Of a stretch of 64,000 nt of DNA, positions 18,000 to 25,894 are shown piece by piece (the first letter of the stretch is position 1; each line of letters starts with the position of its first letter). The notes under the pieces were generated by a model, which saw only the letters and a list, made by a program, of their open reading frames with translations, had not been told where the DNA came from and made no database searches. This stretch comes from Granulimonas faecalis (GTDB lineage Bacteria; Actinomycetota; Coriobacteriia; Coriobacteriales; Atopobiaceae): contig NZ_BQKC01000001.1 in NCBI RefSeq assembly GCF_022834715.1, forward strand, positions 156,001 to 220,000, in the 5' to 3' direction. Position numbers and translations under genes: made by a program.

Positions 18000-18773
18000 A
18001 TGGCCGGGCGCAGGAACTGGACCGAGCAGGAGTATCTGGCCGCGCTGGTGCTCTACCTCACGGTGCCTTCGGGGCGTCATGACAGCAGGAACCCGCGGGT
18101 CAGAGAGCTTGCGGAGGCCATGGGCCGCACATCGGGGTCCGTGGTCATGCGTCTCGCGAACTTCCGCGCCTGCGACCCCAACGCGGGCACCGTCGGCCTC
18201 ACCCATATCTCCCAGGGGGATGTGGCCCTCTGGGAGCGGTACCTTTCGGACCCCGAGGGTACCGTGGAGGCGGCCGTCGGTGCCTTCGACGCGGTGATGG
18301 GATCGGCGGGCCTCGACGGCGAGTCGTCGGTGGAGGACGTGCTCGTGGCCGACGACCTCGTGCTCCCCCAGGTCACCACGCGCGAGGCCGTGGTGAGCCA
18401 GCGCGTCAATCAGAGCTACTTTCGCAACGCGCTGCTCGACAACTACGGGGAGCGCTGCTGCGTGACGGGCATCTCGGTGCCGAGCCTGCTGGTGGCGAGC
18501 CATATCAAGCCGTGGGCGGCGTCGGAGGGGCCCGAGGAGCGCCTGACCGCGGCCAACGGCCTGCTGCTCAACGCGCTGCACGATCGCGCCTTCGACCAGG
18601 GGTACCTGACGCTGGGCTTCGACGGTCGCATGCGGGTCTCGTCCAAGCTGCCCCACGGCGGAGGCAACGACATCCTATGGCGCTGCGACGGGCTCGCCGT
18701 CGCCCGTCCCAAGCGCCTGCCTCCGGCCCGCGAGTTCGTGGAATATCACCAAGACGTTGTCTTCAAGGGCTGA
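18000..18773 (+). CDS. HNH endonuclease (restriction-endonuclease-like)
   Basis: Putative DNA endonuclease of 257 residues. The C-terminal HNH core is clear: YGERCCVTGI, then LVASHIKPWA, then NGLLLNALHDRAFDQGYLT, which supplies the metal-binding and general-base histidines and the asparagine. The N-terminal 100 residues (WTEQEYLAALVLYL, MGRTSGSVVMRLANF) look like a helix-turn-helix-like recognition module found in this subfamily. GGGGAGG precedes ATG 18000. No methyltransferase is nearby, so it is not a standard restriction-modification pair. It starts a rightward gene string that includes an unknown protein and a large helicase. Confidence 0.85.
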   Translation: MAGRRNWTEQEYLAALVLYLTVPSGRHDSRNPRVRELAEAMGRTSGSVVMRLANFRACDPNAGTVGLTHISQGDVALWERYLSDPEGTVEAAVGAFDAVMGSAGLDGESSVEDVLVADDLVLPQVTTREAVVSQRVNQSYFRNALLDNYGERCCVTGISVPSLLVASHIKPWAASEGPEERLTAANGLLLNALHDRAFDQGYLTLGFDGRMRVSSKLPHGGGNDILWRCDGLAVARPKRLPPAREFVEYHQDVVFKG

Positions 18774-18855
18774 GATGTGACGTTTCCCCTGGTATCTCCC
18801 AATGCAAGAAAGACGCGGCATCACCCAGGCTACGGTCTTGCCGGAGGTGGGGACT

Positions 18856-19248
18856 GTGGCTGACGATGAGCGCGACCGGTCCGGGGGAGTCTATCTGAGC
18901 CGGGTCACCTGGCCGGCCGCAGAGGGCGTGGACGAGGGTCGCTTCCTCGTGCACGGGGCCGACGCCGCGGCGTTCTTCCGTGCCCCCGCACGAGGAATCC
19001 TCTCGTGGGGCGCCGAGCCGATGCCCTTCAAGGCGCATGCCGTCGAGGGCGGGGCCGTCCTCTCGGGTCCGGCCGTCGAGGCGGCTGCCGGCGAGCTGGC
19101 CGGTGTCGGCTCCCTCGCATTGTTCCGTCATATCGGCGACGGCCGTTATGAGGGACGCGTCCTGCACCGTGACGATGAGATCGAGGCCGCCAGCGAGACA
19201 AGCGGCATGGGCCCGGTGCGGACATCGTGGTGGATGAGAATAACTTGA
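18856..19248 (+). CDS. Hypothetical protein of 130 residues
   Basis: I do not recognise the family. GGAGGTGG (18843-18850) lies five bases before GTG 18856, a strong start. The sequence is soluble and beta-rich in appearance (GGVYLSRVTWP, EGRFLVHGADAAAFFR, LALFRHIGDGRYEGRVLH). It has no membrane helix and no recognisable catalytic motif. It lies between the HNH gene and the helicase gene with short gaps on both sides, so it may be part of the same unit. A small nucleic-acid or nucleotide-binding role is a guess only. Confidence 0.6.
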   Translation: MADDERDRSGGVYLSRVTWPAAEGVDEGRFLVHGADAAAFFRAPARGILSWGAEPMPFKAHAVEGGAVLSGPAVEAAAGELAGVGSLALFRHIGDGRYEGRVLHRDDEIEAASETSGMGPVRTSWWMRIT

Positions 19249-19260
19249 TCCCTCTTCCTC

Positions 19261-19285
19261 CCTGTGGGATTGTTGCCACAGGAGG
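19261..19285 (+). promoter_or_regulatory. Hairpin overlapping the helicase ribosome site
   Basis: CCTGTGG (19261-19267) pairs with CCACAGG (19276-19282). The AGGAGG ribosome site (19280-19285) is partly within the right arm, so folding would hide it. Confidence 0.5.
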
Positions 19286-19290
19286 TCGCC

Positions 19291-22239
19291 ATGAGTATGC
19301 CTGCCCAGCGTATAGACGCAACTATCGCCGAGGACATCTCGGCATCGGCCGCCACCGCCCTCGTTGACTGGACGGTCATGTCTAGGGAGGAGCTGCGTCC
19401 CCGGCTGCTTGTAAACAACCACAAGGCCGGGGAGAAGGTGCTCGCGCATCTGCTTCGCGAGCTCAGAGGATGTGACTCGTTCGACTTTTCCGTGGCGTTC
19501 GTTCGGGAAAGCGGTCTGATCCTCATCGCCGACGTCCTCGAGGAGCTCGCCGCCCGCGGAGTCCGTGGACGCATCCTGACAGGTACATATCTCACGTTTA
19601 ACGAGCCTCGTGCATTTCGGCGGCTACTCGCTATGGAGAACGTGGATGTGCGCGTCTTCAACGGGAGCCTTCACTCCAAGGGTTATTTCTTCCATCATGC
19701 CGGATCCACCCACTTGATCGTCGGTAGCGCGAATCTTACGGACACCGCACTCACGGCCAATCAGGAATGGAACATTGCCCTCTCGTCGACTGACGACGGC
19801 GATCTGGTGCGCAGCTCTCGCCGGGAGTTCGAGCGTCTCTGGCATCACGAGAAGACCTCCGAGCTTTCGGAGGGATGGATCGAGGAGTACGAGCGCTTCT
19901 ATCGAGAGCGGCAAAGGGTTCAGGCAGCCTCGTTCACGCAGACCCTCGATGGGTCCATGGTGGCGCCGAACGCCATGCAGGAGCGCGCCCTTCTCGGCAT
20001 CGACGAGGTACGACGGCATGGTGGTGATAAGGCGCTTGTGGTCTCTGCAACGGGAACGGGCAAGACCTACCTCGCGGCGTTTGACGTTCGGGCGTGTCGG
20101 CCGCGACGTATGCTTTTCGTGGTACACCGCGAGCGAATCGCGCGGGCGGCTATGGAGAGCTTCAGGCGCGTTTTGCCCAAGGGCACGACCATGGGGCTTT
20201 ATGCGGGCGGGGAGCGCACGCCCGATGCCGATTGCGTCTTTGCCACCGTCCAGACTCTTTCGCGACCCGATCATCTGAACTGCTTTGCCCCCGATGCATT
20301 CGATTACATCGTCATCGACGAGGTGCATCGTGCCGGAGCGGCATCCTACCGACGGCTTCTCGACCACTTTGACCCGGCCTTCCTGCTGGGGATGAGCGCC
20401 ACGCCCGAACGCATGGACGGGTTCGACATCTATGCGCTGTTCGACCACAACATCGCGTACGAGATCCACCTGCAGGATGCCCTCGAGTACGACCTGCTGA
20501 CCCCGTTCCATTACTTCGGGGTTGCGGATGTGGAGGTCGATGGTCAGCCCCTCGAGGAGAAGGCCGACTTCTCGCGTCTTGTGGCAGATGAGCGCATGAG
20601 GCATCTGGCCGAGGCCGTGGAGCGCTACGGCTATTCCGGCGACAAGGTGCGCGGCCTCGTCTTTTGCTCGCGTAACGACGAGGCGGCCGCGATGGCTGAG
20701 CGGTTCTGCGATATGGGCTATCGTGCCATGGCCCTTTCGGGTTCCACTTCCGACGGTGAGCGTGAGCGGGCCATCGAGCGCCTCGAGATGGAGGAGTGCC
20801 CCGAGGCCCTTGACTACCTGTTCACGGTGGACATCTTCAACGAGGGTGTGGATATCCCCGCAGTCAACCAAGTGGTTATGTTGCGACCCACCCAGTCGGC
20901 CATTGTTTTCGTGCAGCAGCTGGGACGAGGCCTCCGTCGTGCAGAAGGCAAGGATTACGTGGTCGTCATAGATTTCATTGGGAACTACCAGGGGAATTAC
21001 CTGATTCCCATAGCCTTGTTCGGTGACAGGACCGGGGCCCGCGAAAGACTCCGGCGCCTGGTTTCCGGTGGCTCCGCGGAACTGCCCGGTGCGTCTACGG
21101 TGACGTTCGACTCGGTGGCTGCCAAGACGGTCATAGCGGCGGTCAACCAGTCGAACATGACAAGGGTGGGAGAACTCAAGCGTGCCTATCGGGAGGTCAA
21201 GGCCAAGGTGGGTAAGGTGCCGACTCTCGAGGAGTTCGACCGTCTGGGGTCGCTCGACCCCACATGCTTTTTCGAGTCCTCGTTGGGCAGCTACGACGGC
21301 TTCCTCTCGAAGTACGAGCCCGACTACACCGTGCGCTTCTCGGAAGTGCAGCGCGACCTTCTGAGGTTCGCTTCCGTCGAGTTTGGCGCAGGCAAGCGGC
21401 TCGCCGAGTTGGCGCTTATCGAGAATCTGCTGGTAAGGTCCAAAGTCACTCTCAACAGTGTCGCCGAGGACCTCCGGGCTGAGGTGGAGGGTTGGGACGA
21501 TGGCTTCGGGGTGGGGTTGAGTTTCGATTCCTGTCTGATGCAGGTGCGAAACGGCTCCAGCGTTCTCGACCTCTCGTGGTATGAGAAGAAGGACCAGGGC
21601 AAGTTCCCGCCCATGGCCGTACTGGACGGCGATGTCGTGAGACGTTCTCCCGAACTAGAGGCGGCCCTGACTCAGCCATGGGCCAGGGAGTTCTTCGGCC
21701 AGATGACCGAGTTGACAGCGGTGGCGCGCGGCCTGCATCGACGCGACTACGGCAGCCCGTTCAACGATCGCCCCTTCTGTATCGGTCAGCGGTATACACG
21801 AAAGGACGCATGTCGGCTTGCCTGCTGGGAGCAAAACGTCACGGCCCAGAACATCGGCGGGTACCTGTTCAAGGACGACGACTGGCTCGTCTTTGTGACT
21901 TACAAGAAGGATGAGGGAATATCCGACACCATCAAGTATCACGATTACTTCGTGAACCGGTCGACACTGCACTGGATGTCAAAGAACCGGCGGACCAGCA
22001 CGAGCAAAGACGGCGTCAAACTTTCTGCTTTTGACCCTGACGTGACCCGCATCCATCTGTTTGTGAAGAAGGACGACAACGAGGGCACCGACCACTACTA
22101 TCTGGGCACCATGCGTCCGGGCGAACTCGTGGACTCGTCTCTTCTCGACAAGGGCCAGCCTGTCTCCGTCTTCGAGACCGAGTTTACGCTCGACCATCCT
22201 GTGGACCAGGGCATCTACGACTACATCGTGGGGGCTTAG
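19291..22239 (+). CDS. PLD-nuclease / DEAD-box helicase / DUF3427 fusion protein
   Basis: Large nucleic-acid processing protein of 982 residues. The N-terminal phospholipase D-like domain (about 35-195) has HSK at 128-130 followed by GSANLT, one HKD half-site. The superfamily 2 helicase has motif I ATGTGKT (K258), motif II DEVH at 343-346, motif III SATPER, and motif VI QLGRGLRR. The last third matches the DUF3427 type (YTRKDACRLACWEQN, GGYLFKDDDWLVFVTYKK). ATG 19291 has AGGAGG five bases upstream. Base composition is lower in GC than the flanking genes. Related fusions are thought to act in phage or plasmid defence; that role is inference here. Its 3' end overlaps the convergent NUDIX gene. 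Confidence 0.9.
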   Translation: MSMPAQRIDATIAEDISASAATALVDWTVMSREELRPRLLVNNHKAGEKVLAHLLRELRGCDSFDFSVAFVRESGLILIADVLEELAARGVRGRILTGTYLTFNEPRAFRRLLAMENVDVRVFNGSLHSKGYFFHHAGSTHLIVGSANLTDTALTANQEWNIALSSTDDGDLVRSSRREFERLWHHEKTSELSEGWIEEYERFYRERQRVQAASFTQTLDGSMVAPNAMQERALLGIDEVRRHGGDKALVVSATGTGKTYLAAFDVRACRPRRMLFVVHRERIARAAMESFRRVLPKGTTMGLYAGGERTPDADCVFATVQTLSRPDHLNCFAPDAFDYIVIDEVHRAGAASYRRLLDHFDPAFLLGMSATPERMDGFDIYALFDHNIAYEIHLQDALEYDLLTPFHYFGVADVEVDGQPLEEKADFSRLVADERMRHLAEAVERYGYSGDKVRGLVFCSRNDEAAAMAERFCDMGYRAMALSGSTSDGERERAIERLEMEECPEALDYLFTVDIFNEGVDIPAVNQVVMLRPTQSAIVFVQQLGRGLRRAEGKDYVVVIDFIGNYQGNYLIPIALFGDRTGARERLRRLVSGGSAELPGASTVTFDSVAAKTVIAAVNQSNMTRVGELKRAYREVKAKVGKVPTLEEFDRLGSLDPTCFFESSLGSYDGFLSKYEPDYTVRFSEVQRDLLRFASVEFGAGKRLAELALIENLLVRSKVTLNSVAEDLRAEVEGWDDGFGVGLSFDSCLMQVRNGSSVLDLSWYEKKDQGKFPPMAVLDGDVVRRSPELEAALTQPWAREFFGQMTELTAVARGLHRRDYGSPFNDRPFCIGQRYTRKDACRLACWEQNVTAQNIGGYLFKDDDWLVFVTYKKDEGISDTIKYHDYFVNRSTLHWMSKNRRTSTSKDGVKLSAFDPDVTRIHLFVKKDDNEGTDHYYLGTMRPGELVDSSLLDKGQPVSVFETEFTLDHPVDQGIYDYIVGA

Positions 22240-22625
22240 GCAAGGGGTCCTTCGAGTTTCTCGACCACTTCAAGATCGGCGGGCAGCCAGTGTACCGCCT
22301 GCAGGTTGTCCTTTTGAACCCAGCGGAGGTGGCTGTGGGCATGGAGATGCAGGGTCCCATCGACGATCCTGCAGGTGAAACACTCCATGGATAGATGGAA
22401 GTCGGGGTAGTCGTACTCGACAGTCACGAAGTGGCAGCCGTCTCCCACGGTCACCTCGAGCTCCTCCCGGATCTCGCGGACACAGGCTTCCCACCCGGTT
22501 TCTCCCGTCTCGAGTTTGCCGCCGGGGAACTCCCACCCTCCGGCCATGGGGCCGTAGCCGCGCTGGGCTGCAAGGATGCGGTTCCCGTCTACGATGATGG
22601 CGGCGGCTACGTGCAGGGTCTTCAT
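22236..22625 (-). CDS. NUDIX hydrolase, 8-oxo-dGTP diphosphatase-like
   Basis: Small pyrophosphohydrolase of the MutT type, 129 residues. The Nudix box is complete: GGKLETGETGWEACVREI, continuing REELEV. The N-terminus VAAAIIVDGNRILAAQRGYG and the WEFPGGK segment match (deoxy)nucleoside triphosphate diphosphatases. ATG 22625 is used; GGGAG is rather distant, so the start is moderately sure. The stop codon overlaps the helicase stop region on the opposite strand by four bases. NUDIX domains are often found next to or fused with DUF3427 helicases, so a joint role is plausible. Confidence 0.9.
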   Translation of the reverse strand: MKTLHVAAAIIVDGNRILAAQRGYGPMAGGWEFPGGKLETGETGWEACVREIREELEVTVGDGCHFVTVEYDYPDFHLSMECFTCRIVDGTLHLHAHSHLRWVQKDNLQAVHWLPADLEVVEKLEGPLA

Positions 22626-22964
22626 GGTCAAGGACGCTCCCTTCGAGACGGACCCGCCCAGGCTACCCCACACCGGCTCGCGATGAAAGATCCTCACTCG
22701 GCCGACTGCCCTCGGCGAGCGCCCACGGGGCTGCGCGCCTGAGTGAGTTGGCTTGGGGTCTTCGGTGTGCGGATTTGGCACTCACCGAGCTTCGGTGTGC
22801 GGGTTTTCACTCATCGAGACCTCCAAGGGTGCTCACTGAACGCCTCAGCCCACCAAGACCTCCGAGGGCGCGCACCAAAGCGTCTGCCCCTGCCCCCGTT
22901 ACCGCCCCGCAACGGCCGCGGTGTAGCATCCCTCCAAAGAGAGAGCCCGGCCCGAGGGAGCACC
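22626..22964. other. Gene-free interval with repeat cluster A
   Basis: About 340 bases between divergent genes. The middle is filled by short GTGAGTG/CTCACTGA-type units. The right end has the aminotransferase ribosome site and a TAGCAT -10-like box near 22925. No gene is seen. Confidence 0.6.
22692..22882. repeat. GTGAGTG/CTCACTGA repeat cluster A
   Basis: It contains CTCACTCGG, GAGTGAGTTGG, CACTCACCGAGC, CACTCATCGAG, GCTCACTGAACG and GCCCACCAAGAC. Two tandem 30-base units start at 22761 and 22791, both with TTCGGTGTGCGG. A 25-base part (about 22793-22818) recurs inverted at 36844-36869 with a single difference. Confidence 0.7.
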
Positions 22965-24143
22965 ATGATCAACGAGCAGATGTACGCCTACGGCGCCCAG
23001 AAGTCCTCCATCCGCGAGATCGCCGCCTGGGGCGCCGCCCGCGCCGCCCAGATCGGCGCCGAGAACGTCTTCGACTTCTCCCTCGGCAACCCCAGCGTCC
23101 CCGCCCCGCCGCAGGTAAACGAGGCCATCGTGCGCGCGCTTGCCCTGCCGCCCACGGAGCTCCACGGCTATACCCCCGCCGCCGGCCTGCCCGCCTGCCG
23201 CGAGGCCGTGGCCACCTCCCTCAACCGGCGCTTCGGCACCGGTTACGGCCCCGGCGACGTCTTCATGACCGTGGGCGCTGCCGCCTCGCTCTCCTGTACC
23301 TTCAAGGCCGTGGTCAACCCCGGCGACGAGGTCATCGTCATCGCGCCGTACTTCCCCGAGTACCGCGTGTGGATCGAGACCTCCGGCGCCACCTGCGTGG
23401 AGGTGCCGGCCGACCCGGTCACCTTCGACCTCGACGTCGACGCCGTCGCCGCCGCCCTCACGGCGCGCACCAAGGCCGTGGTCGTCAACTCGCCCAACAA
23501 CCCCGTGGGCGTGGTCTACGGCACCGAGACGCTCACCCGCCTGGCCGTGGCACTCGAGGAGGCCGAGCGCACGTTCGACACCTCCATCTACCTCGTGTCC
23601 GACGAGCCCTACCGCGAGATCGTCTACGGGGCGGAGGTCCCTTGGGTGCCCGGCGTCTACGGCCGCACCGTCGTGTGCTACTCCTACTCCAAGAGCCTGT
23701 CTCTGCCCGGCGAGCGCATCGGCTGGGTGCTCGTGCCCGACACCAACCCCGACCACGACGAGCTCGTGGACGCTGTGGCCGGCGCCGCCCGCGCCCTGGG
23801 CTTCGTCTGCGCCCCCTCGCTCTTCCAGCGTGTGATCGTGGACTGCGTGGACGTCCCGGCCGACGTCGCCGCCTATGCCGAGAACCGGGCCCTGCTCTGC
23901 GAGGGCCTCAAGGCCCTGGGCTACGAGTATGTGGAGCCACAGGGCGCCTTCTACCTGTGGGTAAAGGCGCTGGATCCCGACGCCCAAGCGTTCTTCGAGC
24001 GCGCCCGCGAGTTCGAGCTGCTGCCCGTGCCCAGCGACTCCTTCGGCTGCGGCGGTTGGGTGCGCGTGGGCTACTGCGTCTCCCGCGACACCATCGAGAG
24101 GTCCATGGCGGCGTGGGAGGCCCTGGCAAAGAGCTACCGTTAG
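22965..24143 (+). CDS. PLP-dependent aminotransferase, class I/II
   Basis: Fold-type I aminotransferase of 392 residues, closest in look to aspartate/aromatic-type enzymes. The PLP lysine is K243 in SYSKSLSLPGERIGW. NSPNNPVGVVY, SDEPYREIVY and FSLGNPSVPAPP are the expected substrate and cofactor segments. The 2-oxoacid-binding arginine is in GGWVRVGYCVS. GAGGGAG at 22954-22960 precedes ATG 22965. The amino acid specificity cannot be fixed. A PHP gene follows 38 bases later and is likely co-transcribed. Confidence 0.92.
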   Translation: MINEQMYAYGAQKSSIREIAAWGAARAAQIGAENVFDFSLGNPSVPAPPQVNEAIVRALALPPTELHGYTPAAGLPACREAVATSLNRRFGTGYGPGDVFMTVGAAASLSCTFKAVVNPGDEVIVIAPYFPEYRVWIETSGATCVEVPADPVTFDLDVDAVAAALTARTKAVVVNSPNNPVGVVYGTETLTRLAVALEEAERTFDTSIYLVSDEPYREIVYGAEVPWVPGVYGRTVVCYSYSKSLSLPGERIGWVLVPDTNPDHDELVDAVAGAARALGFVCAPSLFQRVIVDCVDVPADVAAYAENRALLCEGLKALGYEYVEPQGAFYLWVKALDPDAQAFFERAREFELLPVPSDSFGCGGWVRVGYCVSRDTIERSMAAWEALAKSYR

Positions 24144-24181
24144 GGGCGCACACGGCAAAACCGCTACCCCCGGGGGCCCTT

Positions 24182-24985
24182 ATGCTTCAGAACCGCTGCG
24201 ACACCCACACCCACACCGTGTTCTCGCGCCACGCCTTCTCCACAGTGGAAGAGGACGTCCGCGCGGCCGCCGAGGCGGGCCTCGAGCTCCTCGGCATCGC
24301 CGACCATCTCTCGGCCATGGTGTCGGCCACGGGAGACGTGCGCGAGTACCAGCACTTCCTCAACATGGGCTGCTGGCCCCGCCGCTGGCACGGGGTGACG
24401 CTGCTTCGCGCCGCCGAGGTGGACATCCTCGACGTGGACGGCACCCTCTTTGGCCAGGACGCCATGCTCGAGACCGGCATAACCGAGATGCCCCTGGAGC
24501 CCCAGAGCCTCTTCGACCACTGCACCTCCCAGTGCGACTACCTCATCGCCTCCATCCATCACGCCCCTCTCTTCCGCGACCTGCCCGTGGCCCGGGCCAC
24601 CGACCTCTACCTCAAGGCCCTCTCGCACCCCAAGGTGCTCATGGCCGGGCACATGGGCCGCGCCGGCGTGCCGTTCGACACGACGGCCGTCCTCGAGTAC
24701 TGCCGGGCCGAGGGCAGGCTGGTGGAGATCAACGAGCACAGCCTGGACTTCTCGCCCAGCGAGGTGCCGGGCCACTGCCGCGAGCTCGCCTGCGCCTGTG
24801 CCGAGGCCGGCGTCATGGTGGCTGTGAACACCGACGCCCACATCTCCTGCGACGTGGGCCGCGCCCCAAAGGCCCTGGCCATGCTGGAGGAGGTCCACTT
24901 TCCCCAGGAGCTTGTGGCCACGCGCTCGGCGGAGGCGTTCCTCGGCGCCGTGACCCGCGTCGCAGGCCCGGTGGAGGGCCTCTAG
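24182..24985 (+). CDS. PHP-domain metal-dependent phosphoesterase
   Basis: Soluble metallophosphoesterase of 267 residues. The PHP motifs are DTHTHT near residue 7, IADH near 40, the glutamate in RAAEVDI, IASIHHA, the AGHMGR segment and the C-terminal NTDAH. These supply a three-metal site, as in YcdX and histidinol phosphatases. ATG 24182 has only a poor ribosome site (GGGGGCCC), consistent with coupling to the aminotransferase. The pairing with an aminotransferase might suggest histidinol phosphate metabolism, but no other his gene is present. Confidence 0.85.
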   Translation: MLQNRCDTHTHTVFSRHAFSTVEEDVRAAAEAGLELLGIADHLSAMVSATGDVREYQHFLNMGCWPRRWHGVTLLRAAEVDILDVDGTLFGQDAMLETGITEMPLEPQSLFDHCTSQCDYLIASIHHAPLFRDLPVARATDLYLKALSHPKVLMAGHMGRAGVPFDTTAVLEYCRAEGRLVEINEHSLDFSPSEVPGHCRELACACAEAGVMVAVNTDAHISCDVGRAPKALAMLEEVHFPQELVATRSAEAFLGAVTRVAGPVEGL

Positions 24986-25117
24986 GGCAGGTCGTCGGCG
25001 CCCGGGCTCCTGTGCCGTCTTCTTGGCCGGGTGCCGCCGCCCGCAATCCGGGCGCTCCCGGGGGAACAGACCCAGCGTCACAACGCAGCGCCGACCACCG
25101 TCGCAAAGGGGTCAAAC

Positions 25118-25894
25118 ATGGAGAAGTTCGTCTCGTGGAACGTCAACGGCATCCGCGCCATCCTGCGCAAGGACTTTATGGCGTTCTTCGACCGGGAGGA
25201 CGCCGACGTCTTCGGCGTACAGGAGACCAAGTGCCAGGAGGGCCAGGTGGAGCTCGACCTCCCCGGCTACCACCAGGTTTGGAGCTACGCCGAGAAGAAG
25301 GGCTACAGCGGCACCGCGGTCTTCTCCAAGAAGGAGCCGCTCCAGGTGGTCCGCAAGGTGGGCCTGCCCGTGGCCGACGAGGAGGGCCGCGTCTGCGCCT
25401 GCGAGTTCGAGGGGTACTGGTTTGTCTCGGTCTACTCGCCCAACTCCCAGGACCGGCTCCAGCGCCTGCCTATCCGCGAGGAGTGGGACGCCCACCTCAC
25501 GAGGTTCCTCGACGGCCTGGCCAAGGACAAACCCGTCATCCTGTGCGGCGACCTCAACGTGGCCCACAAGCCCATCGACATCGACGACCCCGAGAAGAAC
25601 GCCGGCCACGCCGGCTTCACCGACGCCGAGCGAGACGACCTCACCCGCCTGCTGGACTCCGGCTTCGTGGACACCTTCCGCTACCTGCATCCCACGGAGG
25701 CCGACGTCTACACCTGGTGGAGCTACCGCGAGCGCGCCCGCCGTACCAACGCCGGCTGGCGCCTGGACTACTTCCTGGTGTCCGACGCCCTCAAGGACAA
25801 GGTCGCGGCGGCCAGCTGCCTCACCCAGGTCATGGGGTCGGACCACTGCCCCGTGACGCTCACGCTGGACCTCTCCGCCCCGGGTCGTTCGTGA
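25118..25894 (+). CDS. xth: Exodeoxyribonuclease III
   Basis: AP endonuclease/3'-5' exonuclease for base-excision repair, 258 residues. It has the family series SWNVNGIRA, VQETKCQ (metal Glu), SVYSPNSQ, GDLNVAH, WWSYRERARRTNAGWRLDYF and the catalytic GSDHCPV near the end. AAAGGGG at about 25106-25111 precedes ATG 25118. Its stop overlaps the GTG start of the following regulator (GTGA), so the two are expressed together. Confidence 0.95.
   Translation: MEKFVSWNVNGIRAILRKDFMAFFDREDADVFGVQETKCQEGQVELDLPGYHQVWSYAEKKGYSGTAVFSKKEPLQVVRKVGLPVADEEGRVCACEFEGYWFVSVYSPNSQDRLQRLPIREEWDAHLTRFLDGLAKDKPVILCGDLNVAHKPIDIDDPEKNAGHAGFTDAERDDLTRLLDSGFVDTFRYLHPTEADVYTWWSYRERARRTNAGWRLDYFLVSDALKDKVAAASCLTQVMGSDHCPVTLTLDLSAPGRS

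Noticed and set aside
18000..18773. HNH gene as part of a classical restriction-modification system
   Set aside because: No methyltransferase or specificity gene is adjacent.
19264..19290. GTG 19264 as helicase start
   Set aside because: ATG 19291 has AGGAGG five bases upstream, while the GTG lies inside the hairpin without a ribosome site.
22692..22882. CRISPR array
   Set aside because: Units are short, irregularly spaced, in both orientations, with no constant spacer length and no cas gene in the window.
24532..25890. Upstream extension of the PRD regulator reading frame across xth
   Set aside because: The extended part is the wrong frame of the PHP and xth genes; a GTG start overlapping the xth stop explains the real gene.
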